Shown here: in pieces, positions 11,225 through 21,860 of the stretch
Numbering within the stretch: position 1 is the stretch's first letter
Layout of the letters: the number at the start of each line of letters is the position of its first letter
Assembly: GCA_021399435.1 (NCBI GenBank)
Contig: JAJTUP010000113.1
Span: forward strand, 107,484 to 171,483
DNA: 64,000 nucleotides
Reading direction: 5' to 3'
Origin: Diaporthe sp. PMI_573
Taxonomy: Eukaryota; Ascomycota; Sordariomycetes; Diaporthales; Diaporthaceae
Program-made: the position numbers and the translations under genes
Notes under the pieces: model-generated
Database searches by the model: none
The model's input: the letters and a program-made list of their open reading frames with translations, nothing else
Told to the model about the DNA's origin: nothing

Positions 11225-11870
11225 GCTAGGCTGCTAGACGTCGCACCACCCCAGAATCACGTTACTAGACACACAGCACCCGCAGAACCGCGTTTCTAGA
11301 CATACGGTAGCCATGAAATCGCGGTACTGGACACAGAGCACCCGTGGAAATGTGTTACTAGACACGACGGCACCCTGGAATTAGGTTCCTAGACACATGA
11401 CACTCGCGGGATCGTGTTCCTAGAGACGGGGCACTCGTGGGTCCGCGTTCCTGGACACAAGGCATCTGTGGAACTGCGTTCCTAGATACGATGCTCCCCC
11501 TACTCTGGTTACTAGGCACGGCAGGCACCAGGCACCTGCCCTTGCTTCACCACATCACCTGTGAACCGCGGTACTGGGCACCATAGGACCCGGAACCGTG
11601 CAGCACGGCAGCCGTGAGTCCGCGTTACTGGAACCCACGGATCCCTGAAGCAGGACGGAGGTTGCCAGCGCGGCCTCTATTGCATCAGCCGCGGATCCGC
11701 GTTACTGGACACCATGGCGCCCTAGAATCAGGTTCCCAGGCACATGGCACTCGCGGGACCGTGTTCCTGGACACAGGACCCATGAGTCCGCGCTACTAGA
11801 CACCACGGCACCCTAGAATTAGGTTCCTAGACACATGGCACCCACGGAACCTTGTTACTGGACATAGAAC
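11225..11870. repeat. Degenerate minisatellite, about 31 bp period, about 18 copies
   Basis: A core word close to TTACTAGACACA or TTCCTAGACACA recurs at about 11262, 11293, 11326, 11357, 11388, 11419, 11450, 11481, 11511, 11571, 11624, 11704, 11733, 11764, 11793, 11822 and 11855. Each is followed by GGCACCCGTGGAACCG-like sequence. The spacing is mostly 29-33 bp. The array ends where hAT transposase homology begins. Confidence 0.85.
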
Positions 11871-13062
11871 ACCCGTGGTTACGAAGGCACAAGCCACCGA
11901 GGAATGGCGGGAGTTTAATGTTCTGGGGAAGCTCCACAACTTGTGCATGTATTCAAGGAGCTCTACCTGCATCTGCAACGACTTCAAGGCCAAGATTGGC
12001 AGGGCCTTGCCGAGGGATAATGATACACGCTGGAATTCATGGTTCCGTCTTATTGACGTGGCAATTGAGAGGCGGGCAAAGTTCATGGATTGGATTCAAG
12101 AAAATCATGCCAAGATCGAGAAAGATGCGCTGGACCACAACGACTGGAACGAGCTCCGAGACATCCATGCGTTTCTACAACCATTTCACCAGATCTCGGT
12201 ACGCCAAGGCCGGGAGAACACACTCGATGAAGTTCTATCTCATATGGATTTCCTCCATCATCACTTCACGCAGGCTAAAGACAAGTCTTTCAGTAACCCA
12301 CGCTTCTACGCTCGCTTTCACGTGGCTTGGCTAAAGTTCGAGAAGTATTATCAGCTTACCGAACAGGCCCCCGTGTACGTGGCCGGTATTCTCCTCCACC
12401 CAGCACTCCGAAAGAGCTATCTGAGTGAGCAGTGGAAGAGAAACCCAGCGTGGGTTAGCAACGCCGTGAAGTCTGTCAGAAAGATTTGGTCCACAGAGTA
12501 CAAGAGCTACCAGCTCCCAGATCAACAACAGGAGAAAGGGCAAAAACTCGACGAGTTCGATCGCTGGAGACAGAAGGTGTACAGCACAGCGAGCGAGGTG
12601 AAGGATGAATTCGACCGCTTTATTTATGTAAGTAATTTGAAGCCTTCTACCTAATGGCCAGGTTTTGACGATACTTGGCAGGGCTCACAAGTTGGGATTG
12701 GACAACAAACGGCCTTGCAGTGATGGCTTGAACCGACCCAGCGAGAGAATTTTCCCCTCCTCTGCCGTATGGCCATTGACATATTCTGCATCCCTCCGAT
12801 GTCTACGGAAGCAGAGCGAATTTTCTCAGGCGCAAGACGGCAGGTTACATGGGATAGAAGTAGCATGTCTGCCAAAATGGTAGAGGCATGTGAGTGCATT
12901 AAAAGCTGGATAAGTGTTCCAAAGGGGAAAAGCAGGCCGCTTCTTGCAGGGGTGTTTAGGGGAGCGGATGATATCGACGCGGCTGTAAGGATACTCCAAG
13001 AAGATATAGAGATGGGCAAGGGGGAAGAAAGCGATGGCGAGGCTAGCGAATTGGTAGCATAG
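11871..13062 (+). pseudogene. hAT-superfamily transposase, 5'-truncated and interrupted
   Basis: The C-terminal half of a fungal hAT transposase reads in one frame. It includes the core with ALPRDNDTRWNSWF and the terminal hATC dimerisation domain (PPMSTEAERIFSGARRQVTW, then SAKMVEACECIKSWI). The N-terminal BED-type zinc finger and first catalytic aspartate are missing; the minisatellite stands where they should be. The segment around 12628-12661 begins with a GTAAGT donor but contains a stop. A TGA at 12721 sits where a tryptophan-rich motif normally starts (followed by WLEPTQRENFP), consistent with a G-to-A change. The protein is therefore not functional. Confidence 0.85.
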
Positions 13063-13172
13063 GTAGGTAGGCAATGCTAGACATGTTTGAGGTGCCTAGT
13101 GGTAAGGTGTATATCGGCTCCGAGCTTGCCAAAGAGAGGGGGAGGAAAACAAAGGAATTAGATATTGATTGA

Positions 13173-13261
13173 TATGAAACTGAAACCGGTTTCATATGAA
13201 ACTGAAACTATACTGGCGTCCGGTTTCATGAAACTGAAACTCACCCCAGTTTCAGTTTCAT
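13173..13261. repeat. Cluster of ATGAAACTGAAAC repeats
   Basis: The 13-mer ATGAAACTGAAAC occurs at 13174-13186, 13196-13208 and 13228-13240 on the plus strand and once inverted at 13249-13261, where it overlaps the end of the HNH gene. Partial inverted words (GGTTTCAT) lie between copies, so several small hairpins can form. It may be the subterminal repeat region of the hAT remnant. Confidence 0.75.
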
Positions 13262-14676
13262 AGCGTGTCTATGCAGCACTGCCAACTGTCATTCAGATTT
13301 TCCTCGGTATCAACCACAGAAGTGTCTGTTAACGAGGGCAGCGTGTCGACAGTATGCTCACTCCTGACATGCCCCTGCCGCCGCTTGCGACGTCGTCCCC
13401 GTTCTTCCTCCTCCGAATCAGAGCAATCGCAATGCTCAGCGTCGACCCCACCCCATGGGTATACTCTTACTCGTCTTGTCTTCTGCGGTGGCCACTCCCA
13501 TCCACTATCATCCTCCTCCTCGTCGTTAGCTGACGTCTGGGAACGAGATCGCTTCCTGCTGCTCGGACTCTCGCTCGCCTTCCTTGAACCACCGCCACTA
13601 TAGAGGTCTCGCAGAGCCGTTTCAGACAACCATTCCCTCTGCACCTCATGCCGGTTTCCAGCCCGTAGTCTGGCGACATACTTCTCCGTCGGACTAAATG
13701 CTATGAATGGCTTTAAGAGCATAAAGACAGCCTGCGCGAATTTTGCAAAGATATATTGCTTTGCAACACACTCAAAAGCATTTCTCTGGATTAGCCTGTT
13801 GTGCCATTTGGCGGCGAACTCCCGGCTTCCCGGTGTTGGCGCCGTGAGAACGTGCGCTATGTATTGACCTCCTCGCTTAGGAACAAAGGCGAACATATGT
13901 GCGTCCCACATGTTGTGTAAATCCGCTCGTATAGTAATCTTATTGCGTGTATTGTGAATGAAGCGCATAGTATGCTGCTCATCCTCGTAGCGTTTCATGT
14001 TGTTAACTTGAAACCATGTAATGTTGGCAGAAGGAACTATGTGCGCTCTGGTGATTGAATAGTCATAGTTGGAGAGGACGCATCGCGAGAAATTGGGACG
14101 CGGGACAGCAAATGCTGCAATGGGAAGTACGGGGGGCGGGTGAGGAGGTGCTGTCGCATCATCAGGAGGAGCGGCTGCGTCGGCATCGGGACGGTCGGCG
14201 TAGGGACGGTCGGCGTTGGGAGGAGCGGTCGTGTCTGCATCACCGTCGCCCCAACCCAGATTCAAGAAGTCGTCATGAGGGAATCGCCAGTCTTCGAAAG
14301 TCGGAACGATCGGATACACATAGCGGCCCTGTCTTTGTTCCACGTCGCCGTCGCCATCACCATCGCGCCGCTCGACAATGAGCCAGTAGCTGTCTTCTGT
14401 CAGAATTCCGTCTGGCGCAACTGTAACAGCCTGTTGCCCGTCCCGATCAGTTGCCAAGTATCCATGAAAAGCATTGTTGGCGATAATCTGGCAGGCTTGA
14501 AGTGCAGTGCGGTGATGGACGCCTGTAGCTAGTCCATTTCGGTCCAGCCGGGGTAGTTTGAGCAGAACGTCATCGAAGTCTGCGTAGGCCGGATGCCTAA
14601 AGGAGATCGTAGAGTATGGCGGGATGAAGCGAGAACTGAGGTCTTCGTGCACCCGCGGCTCCAGTGTGACGTCCAT
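13258..14676 (-). CDS. HNH-nuclease-domain protein (fungal HNH_2 type)
   Basis: This is a single-exon gene. The first in-frame ATG is at 14676 (472 residues); the open frame extends 16 codons further but lacks an earlier ATG. The middle contains the HNH-like region: a CVLSNYD segment, AHIVP supplying the first histidine, a later asparagine pair, and IRADLHNMWD followed by FAFVP. This is the pattern of fungal HNH_2 proteins. The N-terminal half resembles the substrate-independent leader found in that family, followed by an Asp/Pro/Ala-rich linker. The C-terminus is Arg/Ser/Glu-rich and probably nuclear. Such genes are numerous and patchily distributed in filamentous fungi; their function is unknown. 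Nuclease activity is inferred only from the motif. Confidence 0.8.
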   Translation of the reverse strand: MDVTLEPRVHEDLSSRFIPPYSTISFRHPAYADFDDVLLKLPRLDRNGLATGVHHRTALQACQIIANNAFHGYLATDRDGQQAVTVAPDGILTEDSYWLIVERRDGDGDGDVEQRQGRYVYPIVPTFEDWRFPHDDFLNLGWGDGDADTTAPPNADRPYADRPDADAAAPPDDATAPPHPPPVLPIAAFAVPRPNFSRCVLSNYDYSITRAHIVPSANITWFQVNNMKRYEDEQHTMRFIHNTRNKITIRADLHNMWDAHMFAFVPKRGGQYIAHVLTAPTPGSREFAAKWHNRLIQRNAFECVAKQYIFAKFAQAVFMLLKPFIAFSPTEKYVARLRAGNRHEVQREWLSETALRDLYSGGGSRKASESPSSRKRSRSQTSANDEEEDDSGWEWPPQKTRRVRVYPWGGVDAEHCDCSDSEEEERGRRRKRRQGHVRSEHTVDTLPSLTDTSVVDTEENLNDSWQCCIDTL

Positions 14677-15028
14677 GGCGGCGGTAGCCGAGTTCACTAG
14701 TGGGTGGTATTTGACTGTAGCCAAGCGTGATGCGCCGAGTCGTTGATTGACGTTTGGAGGTCAGACGGTTACTGACTAGGTAGCAGGCAGCCGATATCCT
14801 GGCTGGCCTACCTAAGGTAGTTGTGTCCATCCGCATGGGCGTGGGTTTGCTTTCAGATCACATAGCTCTGCTATAGTGATGACTCTAGCAGGTCTGGCGT
14901 GGTTGCTTGTGTTGTCGAGAACGAGACGGGACTTTATTGCAGCCAAGCTGGAGGGGCGGATTGGTTGGCCGCCCCTATCTAATCAGCTGCCTGCCGGCGA
15001 GTTAGGAGTGCCAAGACGGAGACATGTC

Positions 15029-15842
15029 ATGCATCGATTCTCACCTTCATCTGCAACCGCACCGCCATCACCGACTCAAACCGCCTGGCCAACGATGGGC
15101 TCCCAAGAACATCTTCCGGCAGCCGTGTTCGCGCCTTCTCCCCCCCTCACTACAAGCCCCGGGACGTCCGACTGTGACGCCGAGGGCAGCAAGCCGTCGG
15201 GGCGGAGACGAAAACCGCAGGCACCAGAGGGAGAACCATCTCCATCGTCGTCGTTCACATCCGCGGACCCACCCGTCACTCGACCGTGCAGCGACCTCGA
15301 CACGGCGTTCGAACTCGTCAGGGCGGCCTGGCAGGGGAATCTGCCAGACGACTTGCCGTGTCCCGAGTGGCATGTCCTGACCATCTCACCTGCCCAGTTC
15401 CTCGACCTGTGTGAACGGCTAGAAAAGGAGGGATTGCTCAAGTACTTCGAAGACCTCCGCTACGATTACAACCCTGACCGTTCCGAACTCGTCCTGCGTC
15501 TCATGGAGTAAGGACCTCTCCCCAATCATAGCGTTGTTGAGCAGGACATGATGTGCTAAGCGAGTTTGGCACAGGACCGCCCTGCATGCATGCATGACGG
15601 AACGCATTCGCGACGCGATAAAATCACAGCTGCAAAAGCTCCCTCCCCAGCCTGACGGCGCGCAATCCGATTCCGCGCAGTCCGACACCGACGCTCCACT
15701 GTCCGACTACGACCCCGACGCCCTCTTGTCTCGACTTGCCTCTAAAATCAACACATATGGACACATGAAGATCAGGCTCCAGGCAGAGACGGGGCCGGCT
15801 AGGAGGTCTCCTGATGGCCAACTCTGCTACGACATCTCGTAA
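15029..15842 (+). CDS. Orphan fungal protein with YDYNPDRSELVLRL motif (possible Uma2-like fold)
   Basis: Two exons, 15029-15507 and 15575-15842, join across a 67 bp phase-2 intron (GTAAGG donor, GCTAAG branch, ACAG acceptor). The start is uncertain; frames stay open to 14879. After a Pro/Ser-rich leader the conserved part reads EWHVLTISPAQFLDLCERLE, then DLRYDYNPDRSELVLRL, then a helix (TERIRDAIKSQLQ). The arrangement of Tyr-Asp-Tyr, a strand ending in R-L/M and a following amphipathic helix resembles the start of Uma2-type PD-(D/E)xK proteins, but this is only a resemblance. The frame stops shortly after GPARRSPDGQLCYDIS, where relatives would be expected to continue, so it may be truncated or have another intron (GTAACA at the stop). 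A second, broken relative lies at 52054-52485. Confidence 0.5.
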
Positions 15843-17480
15843 CATTTGAAAAGCTCAGACTTGCAAACAACCCTTATATCCTCCTAGTTCACTTTATCGC
15901 TGGAAGATTTCAGAACACAAGCGTCCTTCCCATGGTCCCAGAACGCCAACAGATCTCTAATTGGAATAAGATCAATTCGATCAAATTATACTGTACTTCT
16001 CCACAGCAGCCCCATTGTACAATACTGATGGCGACTGGTGCAAGGACAGAGTGCTCATTTCGGATTTTTAATTTCAGAAAACCCAGTTTATCATCTAGAA
16101 GAAATGTAGCTATTACATATTATGACGGGGCACAAGGCAGAAATGAGATATAAATTCAAAAGCACCTGGTTCATCATTCGCGCGATGGACTTGCCCGTCG
16201 CTTGCATCATATGATGAATTATCACCCAATTGTTCATTTAAGGAGCCACTCACTGAACATAAAGCCATGCTCCTTCCGCGAACATTATGCACAATGCCTT
16301 CCGATCTAAAGCTCACCCGTGCAATGGGTTTGTTCTGCTTGTTATCCTTACTTCGCGGTTATATTGTCACCACCAATCTTTGCCATTCTCCTCACTATGC
16401 CTTTTGCAAGTCTCGATGCTCCCGCCCGAGCGGATGGATACCATACTCTCGATAGCCTTCCGGAGTCTACTCCAGCACCGCCGGAACTGTCGCGGACCTA
16501 CCAAGATCGGCGCTGCTGTCCAACAAGCCAGGGGATCCCCCGATCAAAGAGCTAGCCATGGGCCTGGATCAAGGAAATTTTACGGCTTTCGAGCTGGCGC
16601 TGGGCAACCAAGTATGTGGTGCAGGGGTAGTGGACCTGGAGGAGGGGTCCACGTCCACACCCCAGGTGTATGCGCAACCGGGCGGAGAAGTATGTTCTCG
16701 TGATGTGACTTCGGCGTTTGTTCTGCAGTACGGGACCCGGGCCACCAAGGAGGAAACTTATGCTTTCCTTTCGGCTAGTTGCTGCAAACGGGCACTGCGG
16801 CGTCGTTCAAAGGGTAGTCATGCAAGAGAGCCTGAACCGCCTGACTCACCGAAACAAATCAAAAAAATCCGAGTACGCCGTGTCCTCCTTCCCGTACGAG
16901 GCTTTCAGTCTCGCCTCGAGGGAGTTGCCAAGCGGGACTTCCCAAGCCGAAAGCTCCTTGACACGGTGGGCAGGCGGGTCCACGCGCTCAAGAGAAAAAG
17001 TATTGTTGTCGTGGCGACCGCCAGAGAACAGCCTGCGATCTGCCCGAGACCACTTCATCGTACCCAATCTGTAGTACACAGCGTTGGAAACAGGACTTGA
17101 GCAACAACATACGGCCATCTTCGGCGGCCAGCCTCCGCAGCTGCCTTCGAATGAGCCGCCCCACACTGTGTTTTCTGGTCAACTTGTCAGAGGCAACAAT
17201 AGGATTGAGCAAACTCAGCACTCACATCGTCTCATCACAAAGCGCGAAAATCCTGAGGTTGATCTATGTTTGGAGACAAGCCGCTGGTGATTTTGGCGGC
17301 ACAAAACGAATTCAGAATTAATATCAGGTCCGAAAACGTGAGCACTGGGCGTAGCAATGTAGTGTCTGATCTTGAAAATCTCTTAGCTGTGCCTCTAACT
17401 AAGATACAAACAACGCCCGCCACCCCGCCACCCAAATCAGTATATACACTGTTATCCTGACTGCCCTGTTGTCAAAGCGC
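15843..17480. other. Gene-poor stretch with possible decayed minus-strand exon
   Basis: No gene could be named. On the minus strand, 17166-16846 encodes a plausible exon (segments YYRLGTMKWSRADRRLFSGG and YGKEDTAYSDFFDLF) that ends exactly at a consensus GTGAGT donor, suggesting a real but unrecognised multi-exon gene or its remnant. A plus-strand open frame at 16558-17100 has no recognisable domain. The flanks show nothing. Confidence 0.35.
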
Positions 17481-17482
17481 TC

Positions 17483-18272
17483 GTGTCTGCCGCCACAGGA
17501 GAAAACATCTACAAGTACCGCTACGATTCAAATCCCGTACCCGAGCTCCTCACGCGTGCGTGCAGACACTCCATCAAACAGTGCGCAAAATATAGGACAG
17601 AAACTAAAATCAAGAATCAAACCAACCCCTCGGTAATTCTAGCGCATGGCCGACAAACAGGTCTACCGCCAACAAACGCCCTAGATCATTACGAGGAGGT
17701 TCCGTTTCTGGGCCAAGTCCTTCGCATCACCCTTACAGCTATCGCTACGAGTGGTGCCGCTCTTAGCAGCCTTGCCATCACAGCTGGCCTCTCTAGGGAG
17801 GCGATTGTGCCAGACGTTCTCAGACCCTCGGAGTCGCATTTCCAATTTTCGACAACTCACACAACTGGATCTGGTCATCAAACCCGTCGACTTCGGCCCA
17901 CAGGTTGACCGGTTAAAACAGCTCGCACCGAAGCTTCAACTACCGAATCTACAATGCCTAGGGCTCTATAAGGCATATTGTAGCGTACAGGATCTTGGAG
18001 CTTTTATCGTGAGGCACAAAGCAACACTCCAAAGCGTTAATTTGGTCCGAGTAGGAGTTTCGGGTGGAATTGGCCACTGGAGGTCTTTGTTCGCTCTAAT
18101 TCGTGATCATCTCCCAAGGCTTGGGTTATCCATAAATCTATGCACTACAGGGGGGCTTGCCCTATCGTGCCGAGTGGAACACGAAAATGGAGAGGAATTT
18201 GAAGATTGTTTTGATGTCGGGGGCAGTCACGAAGCCTGGACGACGGCAATCCAGGTGATAAAAACAAGATAG
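17483..18272 (+). pseudogene. F-box/LRR-like fungal protein remnant
   Basis: The 3' part (17751-18272) reads as repeated leucine-rich strands typical of fungal F-box-associated proteins: LTQLDLVIKPVDFG, then NLQCLGLYKAYCSVQDLGAFI, then LQSVNLVRVGVSGG. The upstream part is in a different frame, including a segment LRITLTAIATSGAALSSLAI. The switch lies near 17815-17830 without splice signals. The F-box itself is not visible, so the gene is truncated and frameshifted. Assignment rests on the strand pattern rather than a diagnostic motif. Confidence 0.5.
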
Positions 18273-18788
18273 ATACATTGTAAGGATCGTCTGGCTATTA
18301 AAGTTTCAGAGTCTATTGCCAGTGACACTATTGCCTTTGCGAAGGGCATGACGTTTTCCCTACAACCTCCCTTGGCCGTCCTCCCTAGTCAGATAGGGCA
18401 GAACTCTTAGCCGCGGGAGAACTTGGCGTCACTTGATCCGGACGCCTCGCTCTGGTGTTACTCGGGGATTTCCGAAATCGAATCGTGACACATCTCTCAC
18501 ACGGTTGCTCTACGTTCGTGGCATTTACCACATTCGATAAGCTGTAAAGAGGGTTGAGGAGGATTCGGGAAGCTCGTGCTCGCCACCCTGACAAGGACCC
18601 ATCCGGCCTGACAGACGAAGCAAATGGGCCGTCAGTGCCTCTCCGCAGCTGCTGTAATGACTAAACCCAAGACCTCTGCAGGAGCCAGATTACGGGGTCA
18701 ACGCGTGACCTTGCTTTATGGGTCCCCAGATCGGCTTAACGGCTCGCGTCCGGGCACAAGGCACATGAGCAGGTACAGCTGATCAGGC
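18273..18788. other. No gene recognised
   Basis: The minus strand has one open frame (18594-18385) with a single Cys-x2-Cys and no known domain. Nothing else was seen. Confidence 0.4.
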
Positions 18789-19238
18789 TTGATCAGCTGT
18801 AACGGCTTCCTTTGGCTTCACCAGGTCCGGCAACGGGACCAATGCCGCCAGCAAACGGAGATGACCCGGCAGCAGGATGAAGACCGCCGCCGCCAGCACG
18901 AGGAGAGGTGCATGCGGCAGGAAGAAGGCCGGCGTCGGCGGGAAGAGGAGAGGAGACGACGGCAGGAAGAGGAACGAGAGCGGCATCCGCAAGCCGAAGA
19001 GATACGACAGTGGCTGGAGAGACACCGGCCGGGTCGAGAGGAGAAGGCGCGACGCCGAGAGGAGCCGGCTATGCCTCAGGGCCAGGGCCGCCAACAGATC
19101 GCCGCCGTCAGCGAGAAGAGCCGGCTACGCCTAAGAGCCAGGTCCTGCGGCTGGATCGTCTCCGTCTGCTGCAAGAAGACGAAGAAGAGGAGGGGTCGTT
19201 CTGGGTGTGACACCGAGGTTCACCACGCGGGATCGTAA
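18789..19238 (+). CDS. Arg/Glu-rich low-complexity open frame, uncertain
   Basis: This is a 149-codon frame dominated by Arg, Glu and Gln runs that would form a long charged helix. The DNA is purine-rich, built from imperfect GAGGAGAGG-like units, so the openness may reflect base composition rather than coding. Its tail holds a basic CCKKTKKRRGR segment. It could be a gag-like remnant. Support for a real gene is weak. Confidence 0.2.
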   Translation: MISCNGFLWLHQVRQRDQCRQQTEMTRQQDEDRRRQHEERCMRQEEGRRRREEERRRRQEEERERHPQAEEIRQWLERHRPGREEKARRREEPAMPQGQGRQQIAAVSEKSRLRLRARSCGWIVSVCCKKTKKRRGRSGCDTEVHHAGS

Positions 19239-19774
19239 CAAACAAACCTCTTTCCACGTGGAACCGGGCCCGTCGGCGCCGGATGCGGAACCCTGCCCCA
19301 TAATAAAGGCGAAGGGACAACGAGCGGATGACCGAGAGCGGAGTACGCGCGCAAGCGACTGATAGGCCGACGGGAATGGCCGTGACGATCAAAGCAACAG
19401 ACAAAGAAACGTAAGGACAGTCGAAGTTAGGAAACGACGCTGGTTTTGAAGAGGGTAGAGAGACGAAAGAGGAAGGAGAAGAGGTGGCTGGTGCCTAAGA
19501 AAAACCTGGTCCGTGCTCGTGGCATATGGTTCGTGCGGGGTGCTTGGGGAGGGCCAGGGCGCGCCGCGGAAAAGGAACCTTTCGGAACTTACTTCGTAGT
19601 TCCTCCAGGCACATCCAACATTCACGGAATACAGGCCCGCCTTGACCCCACACGGACCCGGCTCGACGGGATTTCAACTGACCTTCGGGAGCCGCCTCCG
19701 GCGCGGTTACTGACGAACCAGCCCCTGAGCTCACGCCTCAACTGATGGGAACGAGCTTCTGCTCAGCGTTCCTA
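19239..19774. other. No gene recognised
   Basis: GC-rich sequence with overlapping open frames on both strands and no domain recognised. It leads into the MITE-like element. Confidence 0.4.
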
Positions 19775-19895
19775 ATAAGTCAAGTCTAGCAAGTCAAGTT
19801 GGCAAGCCAAATCAAGTCTTGCAAATCAAATCGTCGGGCTCACAACCCAAATCAAGTCAAGTTCTCCTCACTCAGACTTGCCAGACTTGCAAGTC
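19775..19895. repeat. MITE-like element with inverted ends
   Basis: The left end TAAGTCAAGTCTAGCAAGTC is matched in reverse complement by the right end around 19876-19895 with few mismatches. The interior is made of AAGTCAAGT-type words. Flanking bases are TA-rich. It is about 120 bp with no coding capacity, and lies directly upstream of the RIP-mutated pogo remnant. Confidence 0.5.
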
Positions 19896-20022
19896 ATATA
19901 ACTAACCTAATTAAAAAGCAAACATTTATTTAATATATAATTAAGTAAGATATATAAGAATTTCTAATACAACTTTCTAATATAAAAAATATAACTAACC
20001 TCTTACTTGTATTATATAATAG

Positions 20023-20505
20023 TGTTAAACGGAAACAGCTAAATATTCCGCTAAGTACGCCTAGTGCGTGCGTGCCGGGAGATGAGTTATATGGCCGTGA
20101 GTCGATTTTTTGGGGTGTATAAATACCCCAACTTCGAACCTCTGCATCTACCTCAATTCTTACCCAAAATGTACAATAGTTATACCAATCAGAAGATTAG
20201 CTTCTGAACTTTCCTTGTAGTTAGTTTGGTTAGTTTCAGGGTTAGGGTTGTTGGGTTATTTAAGGGAAAAGTTGGTTGGTTTTTAGCTAAATTTTCCGGC
20301 AAGTGCAAATTTGCACCAGAGCCCCCCGCAGCGTGCTGCGGGGTGAGACGATGTCGGAGGGTATATGAGGAGGGCGAACGGTCGCCCACTCAAAGTCATA
20401 TACAAGTCAGTTTCAGAGAATCAAAACGTTTTCCAACCAGATCTCAGCCTATTCAGCCACAAGGCACCCTGCTGCACCCCACTGAATCCAGTGATACTCG
20501 CCAGA
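20023..20505 (+). mobile_element. Solo-LTR-like element E, copy 1
   Basis: A 483 bp insertion begins TGTTAAACGG and ends CGCCAGA. It is flanked by the 5-bp duplication AATAG (20018-20022 and 20506-20510), and the pogo sequence resumes exactly after it. It contains a TATAAATACC box about 95 bp in, as expected of an LTR promoter, and a GGGTTAGGG word. It is diverged from copy 2 but collinear with it. It is not RIP-mutated, so it arrived after the host element decayed. Confidence 0.75.
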
Positions 20506-20929
20506 AATAGCAAGCCTGTTAATACTAAATAGGCATAATGCTTTATAAATATATAACTAAGCCTAAAAACCAAGTTTAATTAGCTATATAACTACTAAAG
20601 GGCCCTTTATAAAGATCTAAAGGTTATTAGGAACTAATTCTAGCTTTTCTATAGCATAATAGCCAAATATAAGGTTTTAAATAATAACTTATACAACTTT
20701 AATAAAACTAGCTTTATAATAGGTGTAATAACCATAATATTAGTTATTATATATTCTAATTAACATAGAAAAGCTAAATTTATTTAACTTAAAAATTAGG
20801 AATAAGTAATAACTATTAAATATATTAATATAAAGAGCTAATATATCCTACTATTTGTAATTGTTTAAAGTGCTTACCACCTTGCCAACTAGATAATAAA
20901 GTTTAGCTTTCTACTAAGCTGAATAATTA

Positions 20930-21202
20930 TGTAACAGGCTGAGGCCTGGGATGATGGCACTCGATTATTCTCGGCTGTACACCCCCCCCGGGGGGGGGTC
21001 GGCACCACACCTTGGCTCGGGTGCCCTTATACCCACAATGAAGGCCTCTGGTGACTAAGCAACGCACGGGCGTCTCTGATCAGAAGACGAGACGCGGCAC
21101 GGAAGCCCCTGCACCTTAGTTTTCTCCTATTTTTGTTCTTCACGTTAAGATACTCGTAGAGTGACCTAGCTAGTTGCAATACACTACCTTGAGACCGTTA
21201 CA
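20930..21202. mobile_element. Solo LTR D
   Basis: A 273 bp insertion with inverted termini TGTAAC...GTTACA, flanked by the 5-bp duplication AATTA (20925-20929 and 21203-21207). The pogo reading resumes immediately. It contains a symmetrical C8/G9 run near 20986. The TG...CA ends and 5-bp duplication identify it as a solo LTR of a retrotransposon family whose internal part is not in this window. Confidence 0.82.
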
Positions 21203-21335
21203 AATTAAGCCTACTTTAAATAGGTAAATAAATAATAAAACTAGTTTAGAATAGATTTAGCACTTTAATAAGTATATAATTAAGTAGATTAAGGGTAAAT
21301 ACTAAATACTTATTTTAAATAAATATAAAAGCTAT

Positions 21336-21860
21336 TGTTAAACGGAAACGCTCGTGTAGGCGCTGCACGTAGGGAGTTACCCTAGACTTCACGTAAGGAG
21401 TTACCCTAGACTTAGTGCTAGTGGCGTGCGCGGCGGCAGATGAGTTTGGTGGCCGTGAGTCGATTTTTTGGGCTGTTTTAAGACCCTAACTTCGAACCTC
21501 TGCATTCCCCTTATTTCTTACCCAAAAAGCATGTAACCTAGTTTGTTAGATAGCCTGATTTCTGAAGTTTATCTGTATTTAGTTTGGTTACTGTCAGGGT
21601 TAGGGTTGGCTAGTTATTCATGGCTGAAGAGAGTGGGTCTGGGGGCCGAATTTTCCGGCCTCGCCATTCCTACACCAGAGCCACCCGCAGCGTGCCAAGG
21701 GTTGAGACAATGTTGGAGGGTGTGTGAGGAGGGCTGACAGAAGCCCACTCAAATTCAATGCAAAGTTGTCCGAACCACTCTCAATCGTCCCAACTCGCCT
21801 CCAGGCACCCTGCTGCGACCCTGCCGAATACACACACTGCTGAAGATACTAACCTTCAGA
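21336..21860 (+). mobile_element. Solo-LTR-like element E, copy 2
   Basis: A 525 bp insertion begins TGTTAAACGG and ends CTTCAGA. It is flanked by the duplication GCTAT (21331-21335 and 21861-21865). It shares with copy 1 the blocks GTGAGTCGATTTTTTGGG, ACTTCGAACCTCTGCAT, TCAGGGTTAGGGTTG and AGGCACCCTGCTGC. It carries an additional near-tandem GGAGTTACCCTAGACTT duplication near 21372 and 21404 that copy 1 lacks. Confidence 0.75.

Noticed and set aside
11225..11870. CRISPR-like array
   Set aside because: The units are imperfect, have no constant repeat/variable spacer structure, and the organism is a fungus. It is a minisatellite.
14055..15441. Several frames opposite the HNH and orphan genes
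   Set aside because: GC-rich shadows of the coding strands, rich in Arg/Ser without motifs.
18789..19210. Large charged structural protein
   Set aside because: All three plus frames are open because of purine-rich repeated DNA, so openness is not evidence of coding; kept only as a low-confidence entry.
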